Positions 1 through 10,500 of a DNA stretch of 64,000 nt are shown here, piece by piece. The notes below the pieces were generated by a model. The model did no database searches, was not told the DNA's origin, and was given only the letters and a program-made list of their open reading frames with translations. Made by a program: the position numbers and the translations under genes. The stretch comes from an uncultured Verrucomicrobiota bacterium. Lineage in GTDB: Bacteria; Verrucomicrobiota; Verrucomicrobiia; Verrucomicrobiales; Verrucomicrobiaceae. The stretch spans positions 1 through 64,000 of the forward strand of contig CAINGK010000099.1 of the NCBI GenBank assembly GCA_903848465.1, in the 5' to 3' direction. Numbering within the stretch: position 1 is the stretch's first letter; each line of letters opens with the position of its first letter.

Positions 1-297
1 CTACGCTCGCCTCACTCCGCAGCCCCCAATGGGGCGTGCATTGCAAGGCTAAAGCCTTTTACAGAACAGACTTTACACCCCCCGCTGCGGCTCGCGGTGC
101 CGCATTCACCTCAGGCTATGGGATGCCTGTGATTTGCAAACAATTCAGGAAGCCCCAATCGCCCGATTCCGTCGCCGCCTGGAGGCCGCCAGCATGGGGA
201 TGAGACGAAATTGCTGCTTCGCCCAAGGAAACGCTGGCTTGAACATCTCGCGCGTGGCAGGATAGTTCCCGCATACCTCTCCCCACACAGCGCCCCC
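1..297. other. Left-edge region, no gene seen
   Basis: No convincing coding region is visible. A GC-rich stretch with short complementary runs lies near 38-110. The open frame of the next gene extends back to 211, but those 29 codons look non-coding in composition and the protein-like sequence starts at 298. The promoter of the kinase-like gene should lie here, but no clear -35/-10 pair could be picked out. Confidence 0.5.
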
Positions 298-2583
298 ATG
301 TCGGAGCCGAGTCTATTTAGACATTACCAAATCGTTCAGGACGCCGACGGCAACAACGTCGAGCTGGTGCGTAATTCTGAGCAGGTGGCAGTACTGGCTT
401 TTGACATCCAGCGACTGGAGTACGTTCATTGCCATGTGTTGCTGGCACCGCTGCAGAATCGCGCTGCGTTTGAGGAATCTTGCAGGGCTCTGCAGCAGCG
501 CGGCCACCCGGCGCTGGCGCGCGTGATCGAATTTGGCGAAGACGAGGGCAATCCCTTTTACATTACCAGCAACGTGGATGGCGAGCCCTTGCGCGCGTAC
601 CTCGCCCGCTTGCAGGACATCCCGGGCTGGCTGGCCATCATGATCGCTGGTCGTGCGCTGGAGACGGTCGTGGCCTTGTGTGAGCGCGGCGAATTCCTCT
701 CTGAGTCGCCGCTCGAAAGCCTGCGCATCGTGCAGGCCGCCCCGCAGGCGGTGCAGGTGCTGGCGGCGGATTTCCGGGTGCTCGACTCCAGCGCGGCGAA
801 GAAGCGTGCGCTGAAGACTAGTTTTGAGAAGCAGGCCAAATTCCTCCGCACCTTTCTTGTGGAGCAGGGGGGCACGCTGCCGGACCACACTCTCGCTGCC
901 GCAGACTTTGCCGAACTCCTTGCGGCCTGCCTCTCCAGCGCGGGCGTGGGTGTCATCGCGGCTATGCGCGATCTGCGCACCAGCTTGCAAAAACTTGCGC
1001 CTGAGCATCTTTCCGGGGAGATCCCCACTGCGCAGAAGCCACGCGCCCTGCTCGCTCCGCTGCTGGCCGGCTACCAGGAGGTGGCACGCGGCCTCGTCAA
1101 TCTCGTGCGCATTCAGAGCCAGCGGCTCGACATGGCCAATCCCTACAGCATGCGTGGCACGCTCACCAAGACGGGTCGCCCTGTCCTGATCGAGCAGGTG
1201 CCGGGCGGACGCATCGCCCACACGCGGGTGAAGGAAGCGGATGACGCTGCCTTTAAGATCACCAAGCAGCGCGACAATCCCAGCCTCATCACTCTCGCGC
1301 TGGTCAATGAGTCCGAGGACATCACCTGCCTGGCGGAAGAAATCGTCGAGGGCATCAGCCTCGCCGACCTGATGCGGGAGCGCCATTGCCTGGATGTGCA
1401 GGAGGTCTACCTCGTGCTCGCCGGGCTGGACACCGCCCTCACGCAGCTCGATAACTCGACGCTCCCCGCCACGAAGCTGCGGCTGGAGGACATCTTTCTG
1501 CTTACCGGCTTTGCCCGCGAAGACTCGCGCAGCACCAAGTTGCTCGTCTCCAAGCTCAACGAGTGGCCGGCCTTCAACGTCATCGTGCGCGCGCATCCCA
1601 CGCTGGCCTCCATGTCTGGGCGCGGCACGGACCCTGCCGTGCTGCTGCCGCCCGCGCGCAGTGCGCCCTCCACCACCTGGCATGGCGGCTGGCTCGCGGC
1701 CTTGTGCAAATTCCTCCTCGGCTTTGAATCGCCGCTGGGTATCCACTCCGAACCCGAAGGCGGTGCGCGCGAGCGTGAAACCGTCGCGCGTCTGCTGGAG
1801 GACGAGATTGCCAAGGTGGCCGAATCCAAGCCTGCCCAGCGCAGCGACTTCCTCGCCCGCTACGCCCGCATCATTCAGCACTACGACCTCGTCAAACCGA
1901 ATGAACCCTTGCGTGCAGGCGGCATGGAACCTGCGGTGAGCCTGGGCTTGCAGCCGCGCCCCAAAACGGTGCCCGTCACCAAAGTGCCCTTGAGGCGTGA
2001 GCCGTCAGTCCCACTGGGTGCCGACTCCTCCCGCTCCGGTCCAGTTGCGCTCACTTCCGGCGGCGCTGCCAGGGGGGACGAGCCTACCATCGGCTTTGCT
2101 GAGCTCCTCTTCCGCAATGGCGGCAGCGAGCCCTCCCCGCCGGATGCACCCGACTGGGCACGCGCTGCTGCCAGTGCGCCCCCCACGCTGCCTGATCATC
2201 TCATCGTGCGCGAAAACGTGCCCATCTGGCTGAAAGCCGCCGTGTTCCTCAGCGGCTCCATGGTCATCGGGGCCATGTGCGCCCACCTTTCCGGCTCCGC
2301 GCTCTGGCAGAAAAGGCACCACCGTGCGCCGATGGAAACCACCTCCGCAAGCCAGCCCGCTGCTGCAATGTCCAAGCCAGCGCCGAAACCAGCGCCCCAA
2401 GCTGTAGCTTTAGAGCCTGAGGTGCCTAAGGCCATTCCTTTTGTACTGCCCGCACCCATCGTCACCGCTCCGCCGAATAACGAGGTCGCAGGAGGTCTCA
2501 AACTCAAGCCTCCTGGAACCGCCAATCTGCGCGACGAACTCGCCGCCCCCACAGCGACTCCTCCCGTCCCGCCCAAGCCATGA
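298..2583 (+). CDS. Tandem pseudokinase-like membrane protein
   Basis: A 761-residue protein, taken from the ATG at 298 because the frame upstream of it looks non-coding. The N-terminal part resembles a protein-kinase N lobe: a helix-C-like stretch with RGHPALARVIEFGEDEG, followed by a hinge-like GEPLRAYL. A second similar unit begins near nt 1130 (RGTLTKTGRP) and has its own hinge-like GISLADLM. Neither unit shows a glycine-rich loop, an HRD catalytic loop or a DFG motif, so catalysis is unlikely and a scaffold or sensor role is inferred. A Pro/Ser-rich linker precedes one membrane helix at about residues 645-668. The Pro/Ala-rich tail beyond it is probably periplasmic. The stop overlaps the start of the next lipoprotein gene (ATGA), so the two are probably co-translated. 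Confidence 0.6.
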   Translation: MSEPSLFRHYQIVQDADGNNVELVRNSEQVAVLAFDIQRLEYVHCHVLLAPLQNRAAFEESCRALQQRGHPALARVIEFGEDEGNPFYITSNVDGEPLRAYLARLQDIPGWLAIMIAGRALETVVALCERGEFLSESPLESLRIVQAAPQAVQVLAADFRVLDSSAAKKRALKTSFEKQAKFLRTFLVEQGGTLPDHTLAAADFAELLAACLSSAGVGVIAAMRDLRTSLQKLAPEHLSGEIPTAQKPRALLAPLLAGYQEVARGLVNLVRIQSQRLDMANPYSMRGTLTKTGRPVLIEQVPGGRIAHTRVKEADDAAFKITKQRDNPSLITLALVNESEDITCLAEEIVEGISLADLMRERHCLDVQEVYLVLAGLDTALTQLDNSTLPATKLRLEDIFLLTGFAREDSRSTKLLVSKLNEWPAFNVIVRAHPTLASMSGRGTDPAVLLPPARSAPSTTWHGGWLAALCKFLLGFESPLGIHSEPEGGARERETVARLLEDEIAKVAESKPAQRSDFLARYARIIQHYDLVKPNEPLRAGGMEPAVSLGLQPRPKTVPVTKVPLRREPSVPLGADSSRSGPVALTSGGAARGDEPTIGFAELLFRNGGSEPSPPDAPDWARAAASAPPTLPDHLIVRENVPIWLKAAVFLSGSMVIGAMCAHLSGSALWQKRHHRAPMETTSASQPAAAMSKPAPKPAPQAVALEPEVPKAIPFVLPAPIVTAPPNNEVAGGLKLKPPGTANLRDELAAPTATPPVPPKP

Positions 2584-3140
2584 AGACTTGGCTCCGTGTG
2601 CTGCTCGGTGCGTTGCTCGCCTGCATCCTCACCGCCTGCCCGGAAACCACCGTCGATGGCGACTTTGGCCTCAAGCCCGCCGTCCTCAACGCCGCCGAGT
2701 GGAACGGCACCTGGACTCCCGTGGATGACGACGACGACACGGTGAAATTCAGCGTCATCGATGCCGCCCAGGGGCACATCCGCATGACCGAGCCTGGCCG
2801 AAAAGACGCCAAGCCCATCGAGTTCGCCCTCCGCCGCGCCACTAGCGATTCCAAGCTCAAGCTTTGCTATGCCATCGCGCGTGAACCCACCGACAAAAAG
2901 CCCGGTGCCACCCTCTTCCTCATGCGTGAAGCCGATGACGGCGTGCTCTACACCTGGAGCATCAATCACGAAGCCGTCGCCGCCGCCCTCAAATCCGGCC
3001 AGCTCCAAGGCACCGTCAAAAGCAGCAAAGACGGTGCCCACAATCACCTCGCCTCCACCCCCGTCAACGCCACCCAGCTCCTCCAGCCCCAGTATTGGAA
3101 CTGGTCCGAGCCGACGTGCCTGAAGCGTGTGAAGCCGTGA
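2580..3140 (+). CDS. Putative lipoprotein, function unknown
   Basis: A 186-residue protein with a lipoprotein signal: MKTWLRVLLGALLACILTAC, with the lipobox Cys at residue 20. An acidic DDDDD run lies near residue 50. The rest is a soluble mixed alpha/beta sequence that I cannot assign to a family. The start codon overlaps the stop of the pseudokinase gene by 4 bases, so the two form a translationally coupled pair. A role as periplasmic partner of the kinase-like protein is inferred from that alone. Confidence 0.7.
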   Translation: MKTWLRVLLGALLACILTACPETTVDGDFGLKPAVLNAAEWNGTWTPVDDDDDTVKFSVIDAAQGHIRMTEPGRKDAKPIEFALRRATSDSKLKLCYAIAREPTDKKPGATLFLMREADDGVLYTWSINHEAVAAALKSGQLQGTVKSSKDGAHNHLASTPVNATQLLQPQYWNWSEPTCLKRVKP

Positions 3141-3210
3141 GGGGGAGGGATTTTCTCGATCCCTCATCCCAGGCGGTCGAAACGCCCTTGTCGCCAGCGG
3201 GTGAAGGCTT

Positions 3211-3308
3211 GCGACAGCGTTTTGGAGTGCGCGGCCCTCCGGCGCTTTCGCACGTCCTCAGGTTCACGAAAAGCTACAGAGGGCTGGAGCACTCCAAGAC
3301 GCTGTCGC
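3211..3308. repeat. Long inverted repeat in convergent intergenic region
   Basis: Two 20-base arms (3211-3230 and 3289-3308) are reverse complements at 19 of 20 positions, separated by 58 bases. They lie between two convergent genes and could act as a bidirectional transcription barrier. There is no adjacent T tract, so a simple intrinsic terminator is not supported. The core of the right arm (CCAAGACGCTGTCGCGCTC) recurs at about 38469-38487, so this is a dispersed repeat family. Confidence 0.75.
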
Positions 3309-3387
3309 GCTCTTTTGAACCCTATTGCATGATCGCGGCTCAGTGAGGTTGATTGAGCGTCGCACGATACGACCAGTCTTGGGCTTT

Positions 3388-4494
3388 TCACTTTTCACTC
3401 AGCGTAACCACTTTTCCGCCCTCCCGCGCCGAGAGCAGGCACGCATCCAGCACGCGCTGGGTTAGGAGGCTGATCTTTGGCCAGTGTGCGTCGATTTTCC
3501 CATCGAGTACAAATTGGGAGAACGTGTGAAATAGCCCGGCTTCCTGGGAGCCGGGTGCGTTGTTGCTGGGTTCATCGAGGGCTTCGATCTGCCTGCCTTC
3601 GTGCATGCTCGCCTTGCAGCCATCCAGCACGAATTCGGAGCGCGTGAGGCTGAATTTCGTCTGCGGGCCGGAGAAGGGGAGGACGAAGTCGGAGACCTGT
3701 AGCAGCCCTTTGGCACCGCTGACGATGGCCCACTGCGCATTCGTGGTGGTGAAGGAGCAGTAGAAGGAAGCGCTCGCGCCATCGGCAAAGCTCAGCGTGC
3801 CGGAAAATTCCAGCGGCACTGGTGGGGCGTCCGCCGTCTGCTGTGTCTCTGTGTGAATGCGACCCGTCACTTGCACGGGCGTGGCGTAGTGCATGGCCCA
3901 GAGGGTGAAACGCAGGCAGTACCAGCCGAGATCCCCGAGGCAGCCCAGCGGCTCCAATTTGCCATGCGTGCGGATGTTGCTGCGTTTGAATTCGTCATCG
4001 CTGATGAAGCTGAACTGCGTGGCGATGTGGCGCACTGGGCCGACCTCGCGGTCCACCACCTCGCGTAGGCGCTGCAACCGCCGCCCGTGCATGAACATCA
4101 CCCCGTCCATGAATTGCACGCTGTGCTGCTCGCACGCGGCGATGATTTCTGCTACGTCATCTGCATTGACGCCCACCGGCTTCTCTACCAGCACATGCTT
4201 GCCCGCCTGCGCTGCGCGGATGACCCACTCTTTGCGCAGTCCCGTGGGCAGGGGGATGTACACGGCATCGATGTCCGTGCGCGCCAGCAGCGCCGCGTAG
4301 TCATCCATCGCCTCCGGCACGTTGGCATGCGGCGCGCTGCTTTGGCATTCATCTATGAAGGCCTGCGCGCGTGCGAGATCACGACTGGCCACCGCGATGA
4401 GCGTGGCATTGCCGGCATCACGGATGGCCTGCCAGTTTTTACGAGCAATGAAAGCGGCACCCAGGATGCCCCAGCGACAGTGGTTGTGGTTCAT
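3388..4494 (-). CDS. Gfo/Idh/MocA family oxidoreductase
   Basis: A 368-residue NAD(P)-dependent oxidoreductase, a family acting mostly on sugars, inositols and their derivatives. The N-terminal Rossmann motif is WGILGAAFIARK. The characteristic EKPVG motif (GKHVLVEKPVG) lies near residue 100. The C-terminal half has the expected alpha/beta substrate domain. The ATG at 4494 was chosen because the Rossmann strand then starts at about residue 7; the frame opens five codons earlier. The substrate cannot be read from sequence. The neighbouring small membrane protein gene is 44 bases upstream on the same strand. Confidence 0.9.
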   Translation of the reverse strand: MNHNHCRWGILGAAFIARKNWQAIRDAGNATLIAVASRDLARAQAFIDECQSSAPHANVPEAMDDYAALLARTDIDAVYIPLPTGLRKEWVIRAAQAGKHVLVEKPVGVNADDVAEIIAACEQHSVQFMDGVMFMHGRRLQRLREVVDREVGPVRHIATQFSFISDDEFKRSNIRTHGKLEPLGCLGDLGWYCLRFTLWAMHYATPVQVTGRIHTETQQTADAPPVPLEFSGTLSFADGASASFYCSFTTTNAQWAIVSGAKGLLQVSDFVLPFSGPQTKFSLTRSEFVLDGCKASMHEGRQIEALDEPSNNAPGSQEAGLFHTFSQFVLDGKIDAHWPKISLLTQRVLDACLLSAREGGKVVTLSEK

Positions 4495-4538
4495 GCGCTG
4501 ATGAAGCACGCGCCTTCACCACCCGTCAAGCAGCAGGC

Positions 4539-4898
4539 TCACAGCATCACCCCAAAACGTGCGGTGATGGCGCGTAGCAGTGCAAACAGCAGCAGCGTCA
4601 GTACCGCGCTGCCGCCTAGCGCACCGTAAAAACCCCACCAACGCTGGAAGGCGGGGAAGAGCAGAAACATTGGTAGCGTGGGTAGCACATACCAGAAGAT
4701 GTAGTACATGTGGTCTGCGGTCTTCTGTGCGCGCACGTCGGGGGCGCTTTCATAGTGGACCCAAAAGAGCGTGATGAGGCTCACAAACGGCAGCGCCGCG
4801 AGCAGCGCGCCGAGTTTGTCGCTGCGTTTCACCATCTCGCTTACCAGGGTGATGATGCCGGCGCTGAGCAGGTACTTGAGGAGGAGATTCAGAGTCAT
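4539..4898 (-). CDS. Small membrane protein, DUF3147-like
   Basis: A 119-residue hydrophobic protein with about four membrane-spanning stretches. The sequence (KYLLSAGIITLVSEMVKR at the N-terminus, then a WYVLPTLPMFLLFP segment) matches what I recall of the DUF3147 family, which has no known function. The ATG at 4898 is preferred over the ORF opening at 4937 because it gives the usual family length. It is probably in one transcription unit with the oxidoreductase 44 bases downstream. Confidence 0.65.
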   Translation of the reverse strand: MTLNLLLKYLLSAGIITLVSEMVKRSDKLGALLAALPFVSLITLFWVHYESAPDVRAQKTADHMYYIFWYVLPTLPMFLLFPAFQRWWGFYGALGGSAVLTLLLFALLRAITARFGVML

Positions 4899-5002
4899 GA
4901 GAAGAGAGCGAATGAAAAAGAGCGTAACGATTTTCAACGGGCGGGCTTTTGCCAGTCAACGAGATCACGCACGGGCGTGATTGCAGCCAACCCAATCTTG
5001 TC

Positions 5003-6250
5003 ATGAAAACGACCCGCATCACCTCTTATCTCGCACTTGCCCTGGCATGCTCCTTCGGGATGCAAGCTGGCGCGCAGATGCCACCCAGACATCCGGCCCA
5101 CCGTCCGCAGCCACCACCGCACCCGCCTACCGCGCCACCACCCAGCACCAAGCCGCCGCAGCTTGGCGATGCTCTGCCGGGCCTGACGAAGGCGCAGTTC
5201 GCGGCCTGGCTTGATGGCAAAGATGATTTCGAATCTCCTGAGACCGAGGCCAGTGGCCTGGGGCCCATTTTCAACCGCGACTCCTGCGTGACGTGCCACA
5301 ATGCGCCCGCCACCGGCGGTTCCAGCGTCATCAACGTCACGCGCTTTGGCCGCACGGATGGCGGTGTGTTCAATCCTCTTGTCAATCTTGGCGGCTCCTT
5401 GCAGCAGGAGATGGAGATCAATCCCGTGCTGCATGAGGTCGTACCGCCGCAAGCCAATGTGGTGGCGCACCGCAATTCCACCCCGCTCTTCGGGCTGGGC
5501 CTGATCGAGGCGATCCCGGATGATCAGATCCTGCAAAACGTGCATACCACGCCGCTGGACGGTGTGGTGGGGAAGGTGGCCAGGGTGGCGGATGCAGCGA
5601 CAGGCAAGACTCTCATCGGACGCTTTGGCTGGAAGGCACAGCAGGCTACGCTGCTGAGCTTTGCGGGGGACGCCTACTTGAATGAGGTCGGCATCACCAA
5701 TCGCCTGTTTCCGGTGGAAAACGCCCCGAACGGCAATACTCAACTCCTGGCGCAGTATGACACCGTGGCCGATCCCGAAGATGTCGCCGATCCCACGACA
5801 GGCAAAAGCGACATCGACCGTGTGACCGACTTCATGCGCTTCATTGGCGCACCTCCGCGCCTGCCGCCCACCAATTCTGCCTCCGCCGGCCGCAGCGTGT
5901 TTCAAAACACTGGCTGCGCCGTCTGCCATGTGCCGTTGATGATGACTGGACCGAACAAAATCGCGGCGCTGAATCAGCAGCAAGTTTGGCTCTTCTCCGA
6001 CCTGCTTCTGCATGACATGGGCGCGCTGGGAGATGGGATCGCCCAGGGTGCCGCCGATGTGCGGGAGATGCGGACCTCCCCGCTCTGGGGGCTGCGTGCG
6101 AGTGCTCCTTACCTGCATGACGGTCGTGCCGCGACGGTGGATGACGCTATCAAAGCCCACGACGGCGAGGCTAAAACCGCGAGGGATCGCTACATGAAGC
6201 TCAGCAAGCAGCAGGTGCAGCAACTGCTCGATTTCCTCACGTCCATTTGA
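5003..6250 (+). CDS. Diheme cytochrome c peroxidase-like (DUF1111 / DHOR family)
   Basis: A 415-residue exported protein with a signal peptide (MKTTRITSYLALALACSFGMQAGA). A Pro/His-rich linker follows at about residues 30-55. Two CxxCH heme sites are visible: CVTCH at residues 95-99 and CAVCH at 305-309. The C-terminal part has SPLWGLRASAPYLHDGRA, typical of the di-heme oxidoreductase (DUF1111) family related to bacterial cytochrome c peroxidases. It acts in the periplasm. The electron partner and substrate are unknown. The ATG at 5003 places the signal peptide at the N-terminus. It is divergent from the DUF3147-like gene and followed by a strong terminator. Confidence 0.9.
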   Translation: MKTTRITSYLALALACSFGMQAGAQMPPRHPAHRPQPPPHPPTAPPPSTKPPQLGDALPGLTKAQFAAWLDGKDDFESPETEASGLGPIFNRDSCVTCHNAPATGGSSVINVTRFGRTDGGVFNPLVNLGGSLQQEMEINPVLHEVVPPQANVVAHRNSTPLFGLGLIEAIPDDQILQNVHTTPLDGVVGKVARVADAATGKTLIGRFGWKAQQATLLSFAGDAYLNEVGITNRLFPVENAPNGNTQLLAQYDTVADPEDVADPTTGKSDIDRVTDFMRFIGAPPRLPPTNSASAGRSVFQNTGCAVCHVPLMMTGPNKIAALNQQQVWLFSDLLLHDMGALGDGIAQGAADVREMRTSPLWGLRASAPYLHDGRAATVDDAIKAHDGEAKTARDRYMKLSKQQVQQLLDFLTSI

Positions 6251-6275
6251 GTGTTTGATGATCAGGATGGGTGGT

Positions 6276-6309
6276 GAAGCAGGCGGCAGCGCCTGCTTCA
6301 TTTTTTTTG
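6276..6309 (+). terminator. Rho-independent terminator of the diheme cytochrome gene
   Basis: A perfect 10-bp stem (GAAGCAGGCG / CGCCTGCTTC) with a 4-base GCAG loop is followed by A and an uninterrupted run of T residues. It begins 25 bases after the stop codon. Confidence 0.93.
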
Positions 6310-6439
6310 GCAGAGGCCGTCGAGAGATCCTCTTATGCTGCTCTAGACTCGCCACTGGAGGGGGCGGGAAAACTCATGCTTGCACGGGGTGGCGGTAGCG
6401 CTGAAACTTGTGTGGCGCTTGCTGTGGCGCGCTGTGTTT

Positions 6440-7258
6440 ATGTTTTTCATCGTCTTCCCGCGCAGTTTCTACAGGTGGTTGCTGTGCAACTGCCTGCTTG
6501 GCCGCGCATGGGGACTGCTGCCAATGCTGGCCGCACTGCTGATCTTGGGCGTGTGCCGTGGCGATGAACCGCTGGCATTTCCTGCGCTGACCACGAAGCA
6601 GGGCGTGACCTACGAGGCGGTGAAGGTGACACGGTTTGATGCGGCGGAGGTGCATTTCAGTCATGCGACAGGCGTGGCGACGGTGCGGCTGGCGGACCTG
6701 CCTGGGGAGGTGCAGAAAATCTTTGGCTATGATCCGCGGAACGAGCAGGTGGTGATGAGCGCCAAACAGCGCGAGCGGGCGCAGGCCATCATCCAAGAGG
6801 CGGACAAAAAGGCCAAAGCTGCCGCTGCTCTGGAGCAGCAGCGGGCCGATGCGGCTGAGCTGAAAAGCATCCGTGACGGCATGCTACGCTGCTTTGTGAA
6901 GCGGGTGGTGGTTTCGGCGGAAGCCCTGCTGGCCGACGTAGCACCGGCGGACAAGCTGCCGGTGGTCTTGAAATCCAAACGCGGCAAGTATGAGCGGGTG
7001 AAGCTCACCCCGCAGGGCAAGCCGGAGCTGATGGAGCAGGTGGTGCCTGGGCAGACCTTTGTGCTGGGGGAGACGATCCGCGTACTGCCGCAGTCGGCCC
7101 TGGTGACTGCGGATGGATTCATCTCGGTCTATCTCATCGCCACAGACGTGGGAGAGCACGCGCTGTGTGCTTTGACGCCTGAAGCGGCCCTCGCCTATCG
7201 CAAGAAGCTGGCTGCCCTCAAAGCTGCAGAGCCGCCAGCACCGCCAGCCCAACCCTGA
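6440..7258 (+). CDS. Exported protein of a verrucomicrobial hypothetical family
   Basis: A 272-residue protein if started at the ATG at 6440; a TTG at 6380 and an ATG at 6524 are alternatives. The N-terminus is hydrophobic and ends in LPMLAALLILGVCRGDEP, which fits a signal peptide or anchor. The first mature segment (TTKQGVTYEAVKVTRFD, then VRLADLPGEVQKIFGYDP) is a short beta-rich module that I recall at the N-terminus of many uncharacterised verrucomicrobial proteins. An Ala/Glu/Lys-rich helical stretch follows at about residues 105-145. Function unknown. Confidence 0.7.
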   Translation: MFFIVFPRSFYRWLLCNCLLGRAWGLLPMLAALLILGVCRGDEPLAFPALTTKQGVTYEAVKVTRFDAAEVHFSHATGVATVRLADLPGEVQKIFGYDPRNEQVVMSAKQRERAQAIIQEADKKAKAAAALEQQRADAAELKSIRDGMLRCFVKRVVVSAEALLADVAPADKLPVVLKSKRGKYERVKLTPQGKPELMEQVVPGQTFVLGETIRVLPQSALVTADGFISVYLIATDVGEHALCALTPEAALAYRKKLAALKAAEPPAPPAQP

Positions 7259-7549
7259 GGCTGAAAATCACCCCGGAGGGCGCACGCCGAGCGCCGCAAA
7301 AATTCAAGGTCTTGCCATGGTCCCCCGTTTTGGGTTAAATTGCTCAACTCTATCATGGTCTGCTCAACTCCACAGTCCTGCTCCTGCGCGACGATCGCGG
7401 TCATCGTGGCGGACTTGGACATCGTCGTGGGCGTGCTGCGTCGCGTGGCGTTGGGGGTGAATGTCATCGGGCCACAGCAGCAGCCATATCCGCAGCCAAG
7501 TGCCGGGAGGCGGCAGGCTGATTCACCAGGAAACCTCGCACGCCGTTGA

Positions 7550-10500
7550 ATGATGGGAAACCACAGTTCCTCCTCCTGGCAGTGCCACCGCATGCAGATG
7601 CGGCTCCTTGCAGTTGGGGTCGGCCTCCTGGCCCTGCTGGCGGGCGTGGCGCGGGCGGGCACGTGGACGCAACTGGCGAATGCTCCGCCGAGCGACTTGG
7701 TGGTGATGCTGCTGCTGACGGATGGAACCGTGATGGCGCAGGGGGATGACACGCTCAGTTGGTACCAACTGAAGCCGGACATCCAAGGCAGCTACGTGAA
7801 CGGTACTTGGTCAACGCTGCCCGCCATGCACGATACGCGGCTGTACAATTCCCTGCAGGTGCTGCGGGACGGGCGCGTGTTTGTGGCAGGAGGAGAATAC
7901 GGCACTGGGAGCAGCTCGGCAGAGGTGTTTGATCCGGTGACGAATACCTGGACGCTCGCGCCGCCCTCTGGGCAAATCTTCGACGATTCAATCTCTGAGA
8001 TGCTGGGGGACGGCCGCGTGCTGGTGGCACCTGTGTCACCGGCGGTCGCCAATGGGACGGTCATCTATGACCCGGCAACGAACACCTGGAGCGCAGGGCC
8101 AGTGCCGCTGCGCAGTCAGCATGAGGTGTCATGGACGAAACTGCCGGATGGTAGCATCCTCAGCGTGGACGGCATCAATTCGCCTGGACAGTCCGAGCGG
8201 TACATTCCGGCGCTGAACCAGTGGGTGGCGGATGCGAACACGCCGGACGTGATGTTCATCGGCGACGAGACCGGCTGCGGGCACCTGCTGGCCAATGGCA
8301 CCACGTTCTACCGTGGTTACACGCACACGGCGCTGTACACGCCCAGCGGCAGCAGTGCGCCGGGTACCTGGGTGGCGGGGCCAGACATCCCTGGCGGGCT
8401 GAACTGCGGGGACACCCCCGGCGCGGTGCTGCCCAACAGCCATGTGCTCTTTGCCGCAGGGCCGGGCTACCTGACGGGGCCGCCAAGTTTCTTTGAATAT
8501 GACCCGGTGGCGAACAGGATCGCGCAGGTGGACCGCCCGGCTGGCATGACGCTCAATTTCCCGCCCTACGCTATCACGATGCTGACGCTGCCGGATGGCG
8601 GCGTGCTGATGAAAGCGGGGGGCGTCATGTATGAATATCTGAGTACCTCGGGTGCGGCAGACACCACCTTCCAGCCCGCCATCGCCAGTATCTCGCGCAA
8701 TGCGGACGGCTCCCACCACCTGACGGGGACGAACCTGAACGGCTTCACGGAAGGCGCAGCGTATGGGGATGACTTCCAGATGGCGACCAACTACCCCCTC
8801 GTGCGGCTGACGGATGGCACGGGGAATGTTTATTACGCGCGCACCTTCAACTGGAGCAGCACTGCGGTGCAGACGGGAGCGGCGGTGCAAAGCACGGAGT
8901 TCACGCTGCCGCCGGATGCGCCGGACGGGACCTACGCGCTGGCGGTCATCGCCAGCGGCATCGCCTCCGCGCCCGTGACGCTCAGCATTCCCGACACCGC
9001 AGGAGATGCCGCGCCGACGGTGGCGACTCCGGCAGCCGCCACGCCGGGAAGCATCACTGGCACGACCACGGTGCTATCCGTGCTGGGGGCGGACAGCGAC
9101 GGCGGCGGTGAGCCAAGCCTGAGCTACACCTGGAATACCGCTGCCGCACCCAGCGGGGCGGCACCATCGCTCTCCAGCAACGGCACGAATGCGGCGAAGA
9201 ACACCACGGCCACCTTTCACCAGGCGGGCAATTACACACTGGTGGTGACGATCAGGGATGTCGAGGGGCTGTCGGTTTCCAGCAGTGTGAGCGTGACGGT
9301 GAGCCAGACGCTCAGCAGCGTCGTGGTGGCTCCTGGCACGACGAATCTCGCCGCAGGGCAGACGTTACAGTTAAGCGCGACGGAGCTTGATCAGTTTGGC
9401 ATGACTTTGAACGCGCAGCCCACCTTCACCTGGGCGGTGACAGCAGGTGGCGGTAGCGTGAGCAGTACGGGGCTGTACACCGCCCCAGGAAGCGGCACGC
9501 TCGCGAGTGTGAGTGCCACGGTAGGCGCACTCTCGGGTACCGCCACGATGTCTGTGATCTCAGCGCCGTGGATTTCGGCGGATATTGACATGCCAGCGCT
9601 CACAGGCACCGCGTATGATAGCGACAGCGGCACTTTTACGCTGAGCGCTTCGGGGAGCGGCATCTCGGGCAGCGAAGACCAGTTTCACTACGCGTACCGC
9701 AGTCTGTGCGGAGATGGCGTTATCACCGCCCGCGTGGCCACGCAGCAAAACACGGCGGACGGGGCGCAGGCGGGCGTAATGATTCGAGCAAGTACTGACG
9801 AGGGGGCAGCGCAAGCGATGATGGTGATCACTCCTGGACATGGTGCTGCTTTTCAATTCCGCACGAGCACCGACGTGAGCAGCGTCAATAGCAACACCAG
9901 CGGCCCCACCGCACCGTACTGGGTGCGGCTGGTGCGCAGTGGCAACACCATCACGGGATACACCGCGCCAGACGGCACGACGTGGACGCAGAGGGGCGCG
10001 GCCAACATCCCCATGTCTGGTGCGGCGGTACTGATGGGGCTAGTGGTAGCTAGCACTGACCCGCAGACGCTCTGCACCGCGACGTTTGACCACATCTCCG
10101 TGCTGGCCGCGCAGAATGATGCGCTGAGCGTGACGACGGGTGGAGTCGGCACGGTGAACGTACTGGCAAACGATACCGGCCCCGCTGGCACGCCACTGAC
10201 GGTCAGCGCGTTCACACAAGGGGCGCTGGGCACTGTGGTGGACACCGGAGGCGGCGTGCTGCAGTACTTGCCCCTGAGCGGCACCGCAGCAGACACCGAC
10301 TCCTTCACCTACATGGTGAGCGATGGCCAGGGCGGTGCCGCGACAGCGACGGTGGTCATCAACGGCGTACTGGCCTGGTACAAGTTTGACGAAGGCAGCG
10401 GCACCACCAGCATCGACGCCACAGGAGATGGCCAGACCTGCACGCTGAACGGCGCCACGTGGACCACCGGCATCCAGGGCACGGGTGCGCTGTCCTACGC

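Noticed and set aside
313..1881. Long open frame antisense to the kinase-like gene
   Set aside because: Its translation has no protein-like pattern and mirrors the codon bias of the sense gene in a GC-rich genome.
7340..7549. 69-codon frame before the surface protein gene
   Set aside because: Ends one base before the ATG of the surface protein and lacks a start context or any protein-like pattern; probably 5' leader sequence.
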